In this document: piece by piece, positions 7,980 to 15,641 of the stretch | Position numbering within the stretch: position 1 is the stretch's first letter | Layout: each line of letters begins with the position of its first letter | Origin: Comamonadaceae bacterium | GTDB lineage: Bacteria; Pseudomonadota; Gammaproteobacteria; Burkholderiales; Burkholderiaceae_C | Direction: 5' to 3' | Assembly: GCA_947373605.1 (NCBI GenBank) | Contig: CANBYM010000017.1 | Location: forward strand, 1 to 39,872 | DNA: 39,872 nt | Notes under the pieces: generated by a model | What the model was told of the DNA's origin: nothing | Databases searched by the model: none | Seen by the model: the letters and a program-made list of their open reading frames with translations, nothing else | Program-made: the position numbers and the translations under genes

Positions 7980-8213
7980 ATGGATATCAAAGTTCTCGGA
8001 ACCGGCTGCGCCAACTGCAAAAACACCATCGCGCTGATCGACCAGGTGGCCAAGGCCAAAGGCGTCACCGTCAATCTGGAAAAAGTGGAGGAACTGCGCG
8101 CAATCATGGGCTACGGCGTCATGAGCACGCCCGGTGTGGTGATCAATGGCAAGGTGGTGCATGCCGGTGGTGTGCCCAGCCGCGACAAGATTGAGCAATG
8201 GCTGACGGCCTGA
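7980..8213 (+). CDS. Mini-thioredoxin (small redox-active disulfide protein)
   Basis: A 77-aa single-domain protein of the Thioredoxin_3 class. The active CxxC is C10-A-N-C13, and the later TPGVVINGKVVHAGGVPS carries the cis-proline. AGGAG lies 7 nt upstream of the ATG. Such proteins commonly accompany COG0701 permeases and may present thiol-bound metalloid or reduce a partner. Along its whole length it is clearly similar to the N-terminal domain of the ArsA fusion at 18982, suggesting a shared job. Confidence 0.85.
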   Translation: MDIKVLGTGCANCKNTIALIDQVAKAKGVTVNLEKVEELRAIMGYGVMSTPGVVINGKVVHAGGVPSRDKIEQWLTA

Positions 8214-8234
8214 GCTGAAAACGGGAGTTGCACC

Positions 8235-8465
8235 ATGCATCCACAGAAGAAATTTCACCTGGTGTTCTCATGCGTGATGGGCGCACTGATGATTTCCATC
8301 ATGACCTTTGTGATCACCCTGGTAAATGTGGGATGGGGTGAGCACTTTTTCGCGACCTGGATGAAGGCCTTCGCCATTGCCTATGTCGTTGGGGTGCCCG
8401 TCATATTTTTGCTGGCACCGGTGGCACGCAAGGTGACCGGCAAGCTACTGGGCGTGGCCCCTTGA
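8235..8465 (+). CDS. DUF2798 family small membrane protein
   Basis: A 76-aa protein with two predicted helices (HLVFSCVMGALMISIMTFVI and AFAIAYVVGVPVIFLLAPVA) and a basic end, matching DUF2798. No function is known. GGGAG lies upstream of the ATG. It is 21 bp after the mini-thioredoxin and probably co-transcribed. Confidence 0.75.
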   Translation: MHPQKKFHLVFSCVMGALMISIMTFVITLVNVGWGEHFFATWMKAFAIAYVVGVPVIFLLAPVARKVTGKLLGVAP

Positions 8466-8523
8466 TAAGCCGGGCCTGAGCGCCGGTTGCCCACGAAATA
8501 TTCGAATCATTGAAAGAAAAGCT

Positions 8524-9018
8524 ATGTTGCAAGAAGCAAAAGAAGTTTGCCCCACCACCACCCGCCGATTGATTGGCGAAGGTGCATTGCTGGTTGATGT
8601 GCGTGAGCCGCGTGAAGTGCAAGCGCTGGCATTTGATGTGCTTAACATTGTGAGCATCCCCTTGTCCGAGTTGGAGACCCGCTGGAGCGAAATTCCCAAA
8701 GACCGCGAGGTGGTGATGGTCTGCCAGGGCGGTGCACGTAGCCTCAAGGCCACCTACTACCTGCAGTACCACGGCTACACGCAGGTCAGCAACATGGCCG
8801 GTGGCATGGACAAGTGGGCCAGGAAAGGCTTCCCGGTGAAGGGGCAAATCTCCTCTTCTGGGGCCTGTGGCTGTGCGCCAGGTTGTTGTGACACATCGGC
8901 ACCGAGCAGCGCGTCCGATGCAGACGGTTGCTGCGGTAGCAGCTCGGCTGAGTCATCAGCAACGTCGTGTTGTGGTGCGCAAGAGGCCCCAGCCACTGCT
9001 AAAGAGAGCTGCTGCTAG
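8524..9018 (+). CDS. Rhodanese with Cys-Cys-rich tail
   Basis: A 164-aa protein. Residues 1-107 are a single rhodanese domain with VDVREPRE and active-site Cys67 in VCQGGARS, typical of persulfide transfer. The last 50 residues hold ten cysteines (C115, C117 and the pairs 121/122, 136/137, 149/150, 163/164) separated by Ser/Ala-rich spacers. Such a tail could bind soft metals or arsenite, or relay sulfur; I know of no established function for it. There is no signal peptide, so it is probably cytoplasmic. The anchored thioredoxin gene starts 3 bp downstream. Confidence 0.85.
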   Translation: MLQEAKEVCPTTTRRLIGEGALLVDVREPREVQALAFDVLNIVSIPLSELETRWSEIPKDREVVMVCQGGARSLKATYYLQYHGYTQVSNMAGGMDKWARKGFPVKGQISSSGACGCAPGCCDTSAPSSASDADGCCGSSSAESSATSCCGAQEAPATAKESCC

Positions 9019-9021
9019 GCC

Positions 9022-9516
9022 ATGCCAGAGGATTCATCCAAACCGGTGGTGTTTTCCACGGGCAAGCCCAAACCTTGGTGGCAAGGGGCTGCAGGACTAT
9101 CACTGGTCGTCTCTGCGATTGCTGCGTTGGTCTTGGGAATGGGTTCGTACGCCATGGGCCCAACCAGCAGCAGCGCAACCGGCATCGTTGCCGCAAATGC
9201 TTTATCTGCCGATGCAGTCACCAGGGTACTGGCGGCCGGCAAGCCCACCATCATCGAGTTTGGTGCCAATAGCTGTGTGAGCTGCCGCGAGATGAAGCCT
9301 GTTCTGCATGCCCTGGCGCAAGACACGCGCATCGCCGTGGCCGATGTCGACATCATCAAAGAGCGCGACTACATCAGCCGCTACCAGATTCGCTTGATGC
9401 CTACGCAGGTCTTTTACGACACCAAGGGCCAGGAGATCGGACGCCATATGGGCAAGATCAGCGGCGACGAAATCATGCAGCGTTTGGGCGTGCCCTCGCT
9501 CGGGGCTACACCGTGA
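9022..9516 (+). CDS. Membrane-anchored thioredoxin-like protein
   Basis: A 164-aa protein with a short polar N-terminus, one membrane helix (about 22-46) and a thioredoxin domain. The active site is C85-V-S-C88 in a SCVSCREMKP context, with a cis-Pro in RLMPTQVFY. The domain probably faces the periplasm. Its stop overlaps the GTG start of the CcdA-like gene, so the two are translationally coupled. CcdA-type proteins pass electrons from cytoplasmic thioredoxin to such anchored partners, so the pair should act together. Confidence 0.85.
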   Translation: MPEDSSKPVVFSTGKPKPWWQGAAGLSLVVSAIAALVLGMGSYAMGPTSSSATGIVAANALSADAVTRVLAAGKPTIIEFGANSCVSCREMKPVLHALAQDTRIAVADVDIIKERDYISRYQIRLMPTQVFYDTKGQEIGRHMGKISGDEIMQRLGVPSLGATP

Positions 9517-10193
9517 ATGGCATTGAAGGGCTTCTTGCTGCCCTGCTGGGTGGCCTGCTGACATCGGCTTCACCGTGCGTTCTGGCCGCAGTGCCGGTGG
9601 CAGTAGGGTTTGTTGGCGGCCAGGCCAGTAGCCCGCGCCGAGCCTGGGTCTTGTCGCTGGGTTTTGTGGCGGGCATGAATGCGGCACTGCTTGTAATGGG
9701 CTTGTTGGCCGCCAGGCTGGGCCTGCTGATGGGTACATTGCCAGGGCCCTGGCTGGTTGTAGTGGGTGCCCTGGTTATCGTCACAGCGGTCTGGTTGTGG
9801 CGCGTACAAAGCAGTTGCGGCATAGGGTTACCCGCAGCACTACAACAGCGTTTGGCCAGTTCCGGCCTATGGGGCGCTGTGGTTCTGGGCGCCTTGATTG
9901 GCAGCGTGATGAGCCCCTGCGCCACACCGGCATTGGGGGCTGCCTTGGCGATTGCGGGATCTGGCGCAGCATTGGGCGCCACGATGGTCTGGGGTGCAGC
10001 GCTGTTACTGGCCTATGGTTTGGGGCACAGTGCCTTGCTCTTGTTGGCGGGTGCGATGCCCACCGCAGCGACGGTACTCATCAACCGGTTCTCGCGCTGG
10101 GATGCCTGGATGCCTGGCCGGCGCGCGTTCTCATTCATCATGCTACTGGCGGGTGTTTGGTGGCTTGCGCAGGGTCTTGGTCTGTTTGCGTGA
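9513..10193 (+). CDS. CcdA/DsbD-like electron-transfer membrane protein
   Basis: A 226-aa integral membrane protein with six predicted helices in two repeats, each with a conserved cysteine: TSASPCVLAAVP (C22) and MSPCATPALGA (C136). These two Cys carry electrons across the membrane in CcdA and DsbD. The GTG start overlaps the preceding stop (GTGA). The partner is very probably the anchored thioredoxin just upstream. Cytochrome maturation genes are absent here, so the reducing power more likely serves the surrounding thiol and metalloid proteins. Confidence 0.85.
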   Translation: MNGIEGLLAALLGGLLTSASPCVLAAVPVAVGFVGGQASSPRRAWVLSLGFVAGMNAALLVMGLLAARLGLLMGTLPGPWLVVVGALVIVTAVWLWRVQSSCGIGLPAALQQRLASSGLWGAVVLGALIGSVMSPCATPALGAALAIAGSGAALGATMVWGAALLLAYGLGHSALLLLAGAMPTAATVLINRFSRWDAWMPGRRAFSFIMLLAGVWWLAQGLGLFA

Positions 10194-10227
10194 ATGCAGT
10201 GCATCACTGCAACTCTTGAGGTTTCCC

Positions 10228-11247
10228 TTGAAAATTCACGCGGCCCATCTGGGCGAACATTTGCGTCGTCGCCTGTTTCCTTACGCTGCTTCGGCGATCG
10301 CTTTGGGTTGGACTATGGGAGCCAACTTTCCTGCAGTGGCCATTGCGCATAGCCGCGAGCTGGCCTGGGTGATGAATGGGCTGGTGTTTTTGATGATTTA
10401 CCCGATGATGATCAGCTTGAATTTTGCGGAATTGCCACTGGCACTGAAGAAGCCAACCCCACTCCTACTGACCCTGTTTTACAACTTTGCGGTGACCCCG
10501 CTGCTGAGCTGGATGTTGGTGCAGGCGATGGCCGCCCCACCTGAATTGGCGCTGGGCTTTTACCTGGTGATGCTGATCCCGGGTGCGTCCATGGCGATTG
10601 CCTTCACCGGCATGGCTGGAGGTAGCATCGAAGTGGCCACCATGGCGCAGGCGGTCGGCTTTCTGGTGGTTCCGTTTGCTTTGCCTTGGTTCATGCACTG
10701 GGCTGGTCAGTCACAAGCATTGGCGGTCCCACTGGGCAGTTTGGTGACCACCGTGGTGATGGTTTTGATCTTGCCGATGGCACTGGGCGATATCACAAGA
10801 CGCTGGTTGATGCATCGCTTCGGTCCGCCGGTGATGAAAGCCATCAAGCCCTATTTGGGTGTCATTCCTGCGGTGACCATGCTGATAGTGATGACACTGA
10901 TCTTCTTTAGCAAGGGTGACATGTTGGCCCACAAATGGACAATGCTGGTACCACTCATGGCTGCCACGCTGGCCTTTCTGGTGATCATACTGTCGCTGAT
11001 GACCTGGTTGAACCGGCGTATGGGCCTGAACTTTGAAGAGCACATGGCAGTGGCCTTCGTCTGCAGCGGAAAGAACAACGCGACGGCTATCGCCATTGCA
11101 CTGTCTACTGCCGGTTTTGGCCCGTTAGTGGCGGTGCCAGCTGCAACGTTGCCGATGTTTCAAGCAGTGCTGCTGGTGGGCTATGTGCATCTGGCCGAAT
11201 GGTTGCGCCGTTACTACGAACCCCCTATTCAGATGAAGAGGCAGTGA
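10228..11247 (+). CDS. BASS/ACR3-superfamily transporter
   Basis: A 339-aa polytopic membrane protein of the bile acid:Na+ symporter / arsenite permease superfamily. Expected features include GLVFLMIYPMMISLNF and, in the second half, FVCSGKNNATAIAIAL. The cysteine that ACR3 arsenite pumps carry in the RCIAMV-like segment is absent; the equivalent region reads LIPGASMAIAFTGMAGGS. It is therefore probably not a classical ACR3 arsenite pump. The start is TTG 10228, with GAGG 6 nt upstream; a later ATG would remove the first helix. It lies 34 bp after the CcdA-like gene. Confidence 0.75.
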   Translation: MKIHAAHLGEHLRRRLFPYAASAIALGWTMGANFPAVAIAHSRELAWVMNGLVFLMIYPMMISLNFAELPLALKKPTPLLLTLFYNFAVTPLLSWMLVQAMAAPPELALGFYLVMLIPGASMAIAFTGMAGGSIEVATMAQAVGFLVVPFALPWFMHWAGQSQALAVPLGSLVTTVVMVLILPMALGDITRRWLMHRFGPPVMKAIKPYLGVIPAVTMLIVMTLIFFSKGDMLAHKWTMLVPLMAATLAFLVIILSLMTWLNRRMGLNFEEHMAVAFVCSGKNNATAIAIALSTAGFGPLVAVPAATLPMFQAVLLVGYVHLAEWLRRYYEPPIQMKRQ

Positions 11248-11269
11248 GCCACCGTTTGCTGCCGGTGGC
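11248..11269 (+). terminator. Possible stem-loop after the transporter
   Basis: GCCACCG (11248-11254) and CGGTGGC (11263-11269) form a perfect 7-bp stem with an 8-nt loop directly after the stop codon. No T-run follows, so it may be a weak or Rho-assisted terminator, or a 3' end stabiliser. Confidence 0.3.
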
Positions 11270-11345
11270 AACGCCGAAGTGGGGTTTATTTGCGTAATGC
11301 AGGCACAAAGCTGCATCCTTTCGACGTTTTCAACGTCTTCAAAGT

Positions 11346-11762
11346 ATGAACTCCCAGTCGAATCAAATATGCACTACAAATGCCAAACAACAGGCCGAGG
11401 CCGGAGCCCTGCTGGTGGATGTACGCGAGGCTTGCGATGCACATGCCTTGGCCCTTGATGCGCCAGAAGTTCTCAACCTGCCGCTAAGCGTGCTGGGCTC
11501 GCGTTGGCAGGAACTGCCGAGCGACCGGGAGTTGGTAACGGTATGCCAGACTGGGGAGCAAAGCCAAATAGCGAGCCAATTTCTGTTGTCCAAGGGATTG
11601 ACCAGAGTGAGGACGATGCGTGGCGGCATAGTGTTGTGGATGCAGAAGGGCTATCCGGTGATAGGCAGACGCTTCACATCGTTCGATGAAGAGCAGGGTT
11701 CTGCGCAGCAATTCAATAGAGACAATGAGACCCCGCGCGGGTCAGAAGGAAAAATACAATGA
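11346..11762 (+). CDS. Rhodanese-like sulfurtransferase
   Basis: A 138-aa single-domain rhodanese. VDVREACDAHAL and the predicted active-site Cys67 in VCQTGEQS align with the Cys-tailed rhodanese at 8524, and spacing and length are alike, so the two are probably paralogues. Here the tail is polar and lacks cysteines. The active loop (CQTGEQS) departs from the CxxGxRS form, and activity is less certain. Its TGA overlaps the ATG of the CDF gene (ATGA), indicating coupled translation. Confidence 0.8.
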   Translation: MNSQSNQICTTNAKQQAEAGALLVDVREACDAHALALDAPEVLNLPLSVLGSRWQELPSDRELVTVCQTGEQSQIASQFLLSKGLTRVRTMRGGIVLWMQKGYPVIGRRFTSFDEEQGSAQQFNRDNETPRGSEGKIQ

Positions 11763-12730
11763 GTGACGCACACGGCCACAGCCATGCTCCTGCCAATTTC
11801 AACCGCGCCTTTGCCGTCGGCATCGTGCTTAATTTGCTTTTCGTAGCCATTGAGTCTTTCTACGGCTGGCGGGTCAATTCGCTGGCCTTGTTGGCCGATG
11901 CAGGCCACAACCTGAGCGATGTGGCTGGCCTGGTGCTGGCTTGGGGCGGCGTGCTGGCCATCAAGCTGAGGCCCAATGCACGCCACACCTATGGCTGGAA
12001 GCGGGCCACCATATTGGCGGCTTTTGCCAATGCTCTTTTGTTGCTGGTGGCCATGGGTGGCTTGGCGTGGGAGGCTATTGGTCGCCTGCTGTCGTCTGAA
12101 TTGACGGTGCAGGAGCAGGGCATCACCATCATGGTCGTGGCCGGTGTGGGTATCGTGATCAACACGGCAACAGCACTGTTGTTTATGCGGGGAAGTGAAG
12201 GAGACCTCAATATTCGCGGTGCATTCATGCACATGGCCGCCGATGCGTTGGTCTCTGCTGGTGTGGTAGTCGCTGGTGCGCTCAGTCTTTGGATGGGGTG
12301 GAATTGGTTGGACCCAGTTGCCAGCTTGTTGATCGCTGCCGTAATTCTGGTAGGTACCTGGGGTCTGTTCAGACAGTCTCTGCACATGCTGTTTGATGGC
12401 GTTCCTGACAGCGTTGACCCGGTGGCTGTGCGCGACTACCTGGCTGCTGTGCCCGGTGTCAGCCGTGTACATGACTTGCATATCTGGGCCATGGGAACCT
12501 CAGACATTGCGATGACCACTGTGCTGGTGATGCCGCAAGGGCAGGCGGAGGATGCCTTACTGGAAGACATCACCGAACACATGCACGAGCTGTTTGAAAT
12601 CACGCACGTCACCATTCAGGTGGTCAAACGCCCGTTTACCAAACCCTGCGGTGATTTGCCTCCTGAGCAACATGACAGTACTCCTGCAACTGCAGAGAAG
12701 CATGCTCATGAACACGATCACTCACATTGA
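11759..12730 (+). CDS. Cation diffusion facilitator (CzcD/ZitB-like)
   Basis: A 323-aa inner-membrane divalent metal/proton antiporter with six predicted helices and a cytoplasmic C-terminal domain. Metal-site motifs are LADAGHNLSD (D47, H50, D54) and HMAAD (H158, D162). Both ends are His-rich (HGHSH at the start, HAHEHDHSH at the end). Zn, Co or Cd export is likely. It is the last gene of the co-directional run starting at 5686, with about 240 bp of apparently empty DNA downstream. Confidence 0.9.
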   Translation: MSDAHGHSHAPANFNRAFAVGIVLNLLFVAIESFYGWRVNSLALLADAGHNLSDVAGLVLAWGGVLAIKLRPNARHTYGWKRATILAAFANALLLLVAMGGLAWEAIGRLLSSELTVQEQGITIMVVAGVGIVINTATALLFMRGSEGDLNIRGAFMHMAADALVSAGVVVAGALSLWMGWNWLDPVASLLIAAVILVGTWGLFRQSLHMLFDGVPDSVDPVAVRDYLAAVPGVSRVHDLHIWAMGTSDIAMTTVLVMPQGQAEDALLEDITEHMHELFEITHVTIQVVKRPFTKPCGDLPPEQHDSTPATAEKHAHEHDHSH

Positions 12731-12978
12731 TGATTTCAATTTGGCAATAGACCAAAGTGCCTTTGCCCGCAAAGTGAAGCACGGCGATAGAAAGCGTTGC
12801 TTACCTACCAGTATGAAAGCGCGCATAGATGGCGTTTGAGCGCGGCTTTCCCTTGGTTGACAGAGGAATGGAGCGTCAGCATCGGATGAAATCTGGAACA
12901 GGCAGGCTGCGCAAGGAGACGTAGAAGATGTCGTTGTGGCATGTGTAAAAATGAACCAACACACCACCGATGCGAGCC

Positions 12979-13311
12979 ATGGAACTGATACGTATAAGCC
13001 TTTTGTTTGCCATCACTGCGCTGGCTGAAATCATTGGCTGTTATCTGCCTTGGCTCGTTCTTCGCCAAGGCAAATCGCCGTATTTGTTAATACCCGCTGC
13101 AGTCTCGTTGGCCCTTTTTGCTTGGCTTTTAACGCTGCATCCAAGCGCAGCGGGTAGAACCTATGCAGCTTACGGGGGTATGTATATCGCTGTCGCGCTG
13201 CTTTGGCTCAAGTTCGTCGATGGCATTGCGCTGACTCGATGGGATGTTTCAGGCGCAGTAATTGCCTTGGTGGGCATGTCAGTCATCATGCTTCAGCCGA
13301 CAAGCACTTGA
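12979..13311 (+). CDS. YnfA family (UPF0060) membrane protein
   Basis: A 110-aa protein with four predicted helices. [20 protein letters not shown] and [19 protein letters not shown] with VDG are the family signature. Related to small multidrug resistance proteins, YnfA has been linked to drug export, but its physiological role is poorly defined. I chose ATG 12979 because family members begin MEL; ATG 12970 in the same frame is possible. Confidence 0.9.
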   Translation: MELIRISLLFAITALAEIIGCYLPWLVLRQGKSPYLLIPAAVSLALFAWLLTLHPSAAGRTYAAYGGMYIAVALLWLKFVDGIALTRWDVSGAVIALVGMSVIMLQPTST

Positions 13312-13339
13312 TTGCGCGCAGCGCATTTCATGGAATCAG

Positions 13340-14056
13340 ATGTTTGAACTCGTCGTACTCTTTGTTGCGGCATTTGCCGCGGCAGCAATCTCAGGGGCGG
13401 CGGGATTCGGTGGTGCGCTCCTGCTACTGCCGCTGCTCGTGGCAACGGTAGGAGTGACGCAAGCTGTTCCGTTGCTGACTATCGCGCAACTCATCGGTAA
13501 CCTTGCAAGGGCCGGTTTCGGCTTTACGCAGATTCAGTGGAAGCCGGTGGGTCTGTTTTTGCTTGGGGCTGTGCCACTCAGTACATTAGGTGCTCTTTCA
13601 TTTGTTGAGCTGCCCAAGGAGTTGATAACCCGCTTTATCGGAGCGGCTATCCTGATATTCGGTGCACTGAAGTATTTCGACTTGTTGACAATGAGGCTTG
13701 GCCCCGCGTGGTTGGTCATGGGCGGCGGGATGGTTGGGTTTCTTTCTGGGATGGTGGGCAGTGCAGGCCCGCTGGGAGCCGCCATCTTCCTCTCGCTCGG
13801 GTTACCCCCAGCGGCCTATATCGCCAGCGAGGCAATGACTGCTCTTGTAATGCATGGCGTGAAGACTGTGGTTTACCAACACTACATTGATTTGCATCCT
13901 GAGTTCTGGTTTGTAGCCCTGCTTATGGGCATCGCCATGATTCTAGGAACGTGGTCGGCGAAGCGAGTCATTGAGCGCATGCCACAGCAGTTCTTTCGGC
14001 GGTTCGTGGCTGTTTTGCTGGTCGCCATCGCGGGCTATATGGTGATTCATGGGTAA
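13340..14056 (+). CDS. TSUP (TauE/SafE) permease
   Basis: A 238-aa polytopic membrane protein with the two TSUP repeats: SGAAGFGGALLLLPLL near the start and GFLSGMVGSAGPLGAAIFLSLGLPP in the middle. The second repeat SEAMTALVMHGVKTVVY is also characteristic. It is unlike the TSUP gene at 4684 except at family level, so it is not a recent duplicate. It follows ynfA closely. A decayed insertion sequence begins within about 60 bp of its stop. Confidence 0.85.
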   Translation: MFELVVLFVAAFAAAAISGAAGFGGALLLLPLLVATVGVTQAVPLLTIAQLIGNLARAGFGFTQIQWKPVGLFLLGAVPLSTLGALSFVELPKELITRFIGAAILIFGALKYFDLLTMRLGPAWLVMGGGMVGFLSGMVGSAGPLGAAIFLSLGLPPAAYIASEAMTALVMHGVKTVVYQHYIDLHPEFWFVALLMGIAMILGTWSAKRVIERMPQQFFRRFVAVLLVAIAGYMVIHG

Positions 14057-14110
14057 GACGGGCGCAACGTAAGCTCTCGGGTGAGCGCCTGCGCGTCGTA
14101 CCAAGTTGCG

Positions 14111-14334
14111 TCATGCCTTCTTGCCCTTGCGTGTCGCGGCTGCACGCATTGCAGCCATTTGCTCAGTGCGCGCCTTAGCTTCCTTGAGCCGGTATGACTC
14201 GCCCTCAATGGCCGCAATCTCGCAGCGGTGTCGCGGTGAATGCGCAACTGGCGATCGATGATGCCGACTCGCCAGTGCTCGGTCAGGTACAGGCGTAGGA
14301 TTTGGGCTCGACGTTCAGAGGTGGCGACCATCAC
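14111..14334 (-). pseudogene. IstA'-'IstB remnant (IS21 family, internal deletion)
   Basis: Reading from 14334, about 35 residues match the IstA N-terminus (SERRAQILRLYLTEHWRVGI then IDRQLRIHRDT). After about 14230, in a different frame, HRCEIAAIEGESYRLKEAKA and a basic tail match the IstB C-terminus, with its stop at 14111-14113. CACCGC occurs twice two bases apart at the junction, which may mark the deletion point. The middle of istA and the IstB ATPase are absent, so no transposase can be made. Confidence 0.65.
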
Positions 14335-14335
14335 G

Positions 14336-14887
14336 CTACCACCGGTGGTAGCGCAGAAAGCCCTGGCTTACCAACGCTGGACAGGGTGACCGGCACCAGT
14401 GGCAGTGCCTGGCTGGGGCCGGAACGCAGGTGCGGGTGTTGGCGGTGGTGCTGAGCGCAATCGACTCCGAGGCGATGGGTCTGCATCGCGATTGGGGCGG
14501 TGAATCGGGCGAGATTGCCGGGGGTGATTCGTTGCCTGCGAGTACAGCATCGGAGGGGGTGACCGGAGAATTGTGATGCGTCACTATCTTTGCTGCGGCA
14601 GCCCGGCGCTTGCGCCACAGGTGCATGCGGGATGCGTGTTTGTTGCACCCGACGCGCCCTTGCTGATAGCGCTTGCCGGCCTCGCGTTGTGGGCTCAATC
14701 GGGTGATGTCCGCACACTCTGCGACGCAGTAGCGTTGGCCACGGTCACATTGGCTGCACACCAGAACTTGTACCTGGCAGCGTGCGCACAGGAAAAGCCT
14801 GCCGGTCTGCTGGTGCAAGACACCTCCGCAGCACCCCAGTAATGGCCGGATTATGAAACGCACCCAACCTGGTGGCCCGTGGGCCAC
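14336..14887 (-). CDS. Zinc-ribbon accessory protein of the IS element
   Basis: A 183-aa frame that ends 1 nt before the IstA-like start. It contains CARCQVQVLVCSQCDRGQRY, then further cysteines, a basic region (REAGKRYQQG, RKRRAAAAK) and, near the end, CHWCRSPCPALVSQGFLR. Small CxxC proteins of this type precede some IS21-like transposase genes in Burkholderiales, as I recall it. The first residues (MAHGPPGW) come from one arm of the palindrome at 14864-14895, so the true start may lie further in. Confidence 0.5.
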   Translation of the reverse strand: MAHGPPGWVRFIIRPLLGCCGGVLHQQTGRLFLCARCQVQVLVCSQCDRGQRYCVAECADITRLSPQREAGKRYQQGRVGCNKHASRMHLWRKRRAAAAKIVTHHNSPVTPSDAVLAGNESPPAISPDSPPQSRCRPIASESIALSTTANTRTCVPAPARHCHWCRSPCPALVSQGFLRYHRW

Positions 14888-14895
14888 CAGGTTGG
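14864..14895. repeat. Perfect 15-bp palindrome with 2-nt loop
   Basis: CCAACCTGGTGGCCC (14864-14878), GT, then GGGCCACCAGGTTGG (14881-14895). The stem is very stable and GC-rich. No T-run follows on either strand. It sits at the upstream limit of the IS21 remnant and may mark an insertion site, a terminator or the element's end. Confidence 0.7.
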
Positions 14896-15105
14896 AATCG
14901 GAAAACAGACAGAAAGAGCCGAAGGCAGTGAAATTAAACCGCGGTTAAAAGCCAGAAAGCCGCGCTTCTTGGCAGCCAGCCATTCACACACCTCTCTGCA
15001 TGAGTGATGAGTTGAAATAAAAGGCCATTGGCGTGCGTCTTTTCAACTCCGCCCTCGTCTCCATAGGTGACACACATGTCATTCACTCAACAGGAGATTT
15101 TCACC

Positions 15106-15465
15106 ATGAATTCCACCGAAATCCTAGAAATGATGCGCAAAGGCATGGGCCAGGTGCCTGCTGCAATTGAGAAGTCAGTGCCAGTCGACCCTGTGTTGAT
15201 CCAGGAGCACATGCGTTCTAAGGCATTTGCTATGCCGTCAGAACATCCTGCGCTGGACGAAGATACCCGCACTCTGATTTACCTAGCAGCAGCACTGGCG
15301 GGCAACAGCCCGGCCTGTGTCAAAGCGATGGCCAACAAGATTGCGCAGCAGGGCATGGCCAAAGACAAGGTGCTTGAGATGATTCACATTGTCAGGCTGG
15401 CGATGGCCACCAAGATCATTGGCGATTCAGAGCCCATCTTTGATGCCTTGCTACCCAAAGGCTGA
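15106..15465 (+). CDS. AhpD/CMD-like family protein
   Basis: A 119-aa alpha-helical protein resembling the carboxymuconolactone decarboxylase/AhpD superfamily: ALDEDTRTLIYLAAALAGNS then ACVKAMANKIAQQG and MIHIVRLAMATKIIGD. The AhpD CxxC pair is absent; a single Cys (SPACVKAM) sits at the usual position, so peroxidase-reductase activity is doubtful. ATG 15106 has AGGAG 9 nt upstream and is preferred over GTG 15067. A hairpin terminator follows at 15565. About 210 bp upstream, between the IS palindrome and this gene, hold no other gene. Confidence 0.7.
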   Translation: MNSTEILEMMRKGMGQVPAAIEKSVPVDPVLIQEHMRSKAFAMPSEHPALDEDTRTLIYLAAALAGNSPACVKAMANKIAQQGMAKDKVLEMIHIVRLAMATKIIGDSEPIFDALLPKG

Positions 15466-15564
15466 GCCGGTTAAGGACTGCCGAATTGGCGCTTGCTGAA
15501 GCGTATGCTTGACCCATGAGCCACCGCGCAAGCAGTTTGTCAGAACCCGTATCGGCGCCCCCTG

Positions 15565-15600
15565 AGGCCGCACTGCATGTGCGGCCTGCTTTTGTGCTTT
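15565..15600 (+). terminator. Rho-independent terminator
   Basis: AGGCCGCAC (15565-15573), loop TGCAT, GTGCGGCCT (15579-15587) form a perfect 9-bp stem followed by a T-rich tract (GCTTTTGTGCTTTT). It lies 100 bp after the AhpD-like stop. Because it would fall in codons 17-28 of the longest version of the next frame, it argues for a later start of that gene. Confidence 0.75.
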
Positions 15601-15641
15601 TGTTTGCTGTTATCCCCGACATTGCTGCGAAACATCCGAAG

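Larger units (their letters stand above)
14057..14895 (-). mobile_element. Decayed IS21-family element (approximate limits)
   Basis: On the minus strand this contains an accessory zinc-ribbon gene followed by the N-terminus of IstA joined to the C-terminus of IstB, so most of both transposition genes is missing. The element cannot move by itself. I could not identify terminal inverted repeats or a target duplication, so the limits are set by the TSUP stop on one side and the large palindrome on the other. Confidence 0.6.

Noticed and set aside
9952..10227. Upstream extension of the BASS transporter frame
   Set aside because: It lies inside the ccdA-like gene in another frame, has no family match, and the TTG at 10228 has a good ribosome binding site.
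14573..14842. Plus-strand frame opposite the zinc-ribbon gene
   Set aside because: The minus-strand frame shows CxxC motifs and continuity with the IstA-like start; the plus frame is its shadow.
14937..14946. AACCGCGGTT palindrome
   Set aside because: Only 10 bp and AT-flanked; too short to call without other copies.
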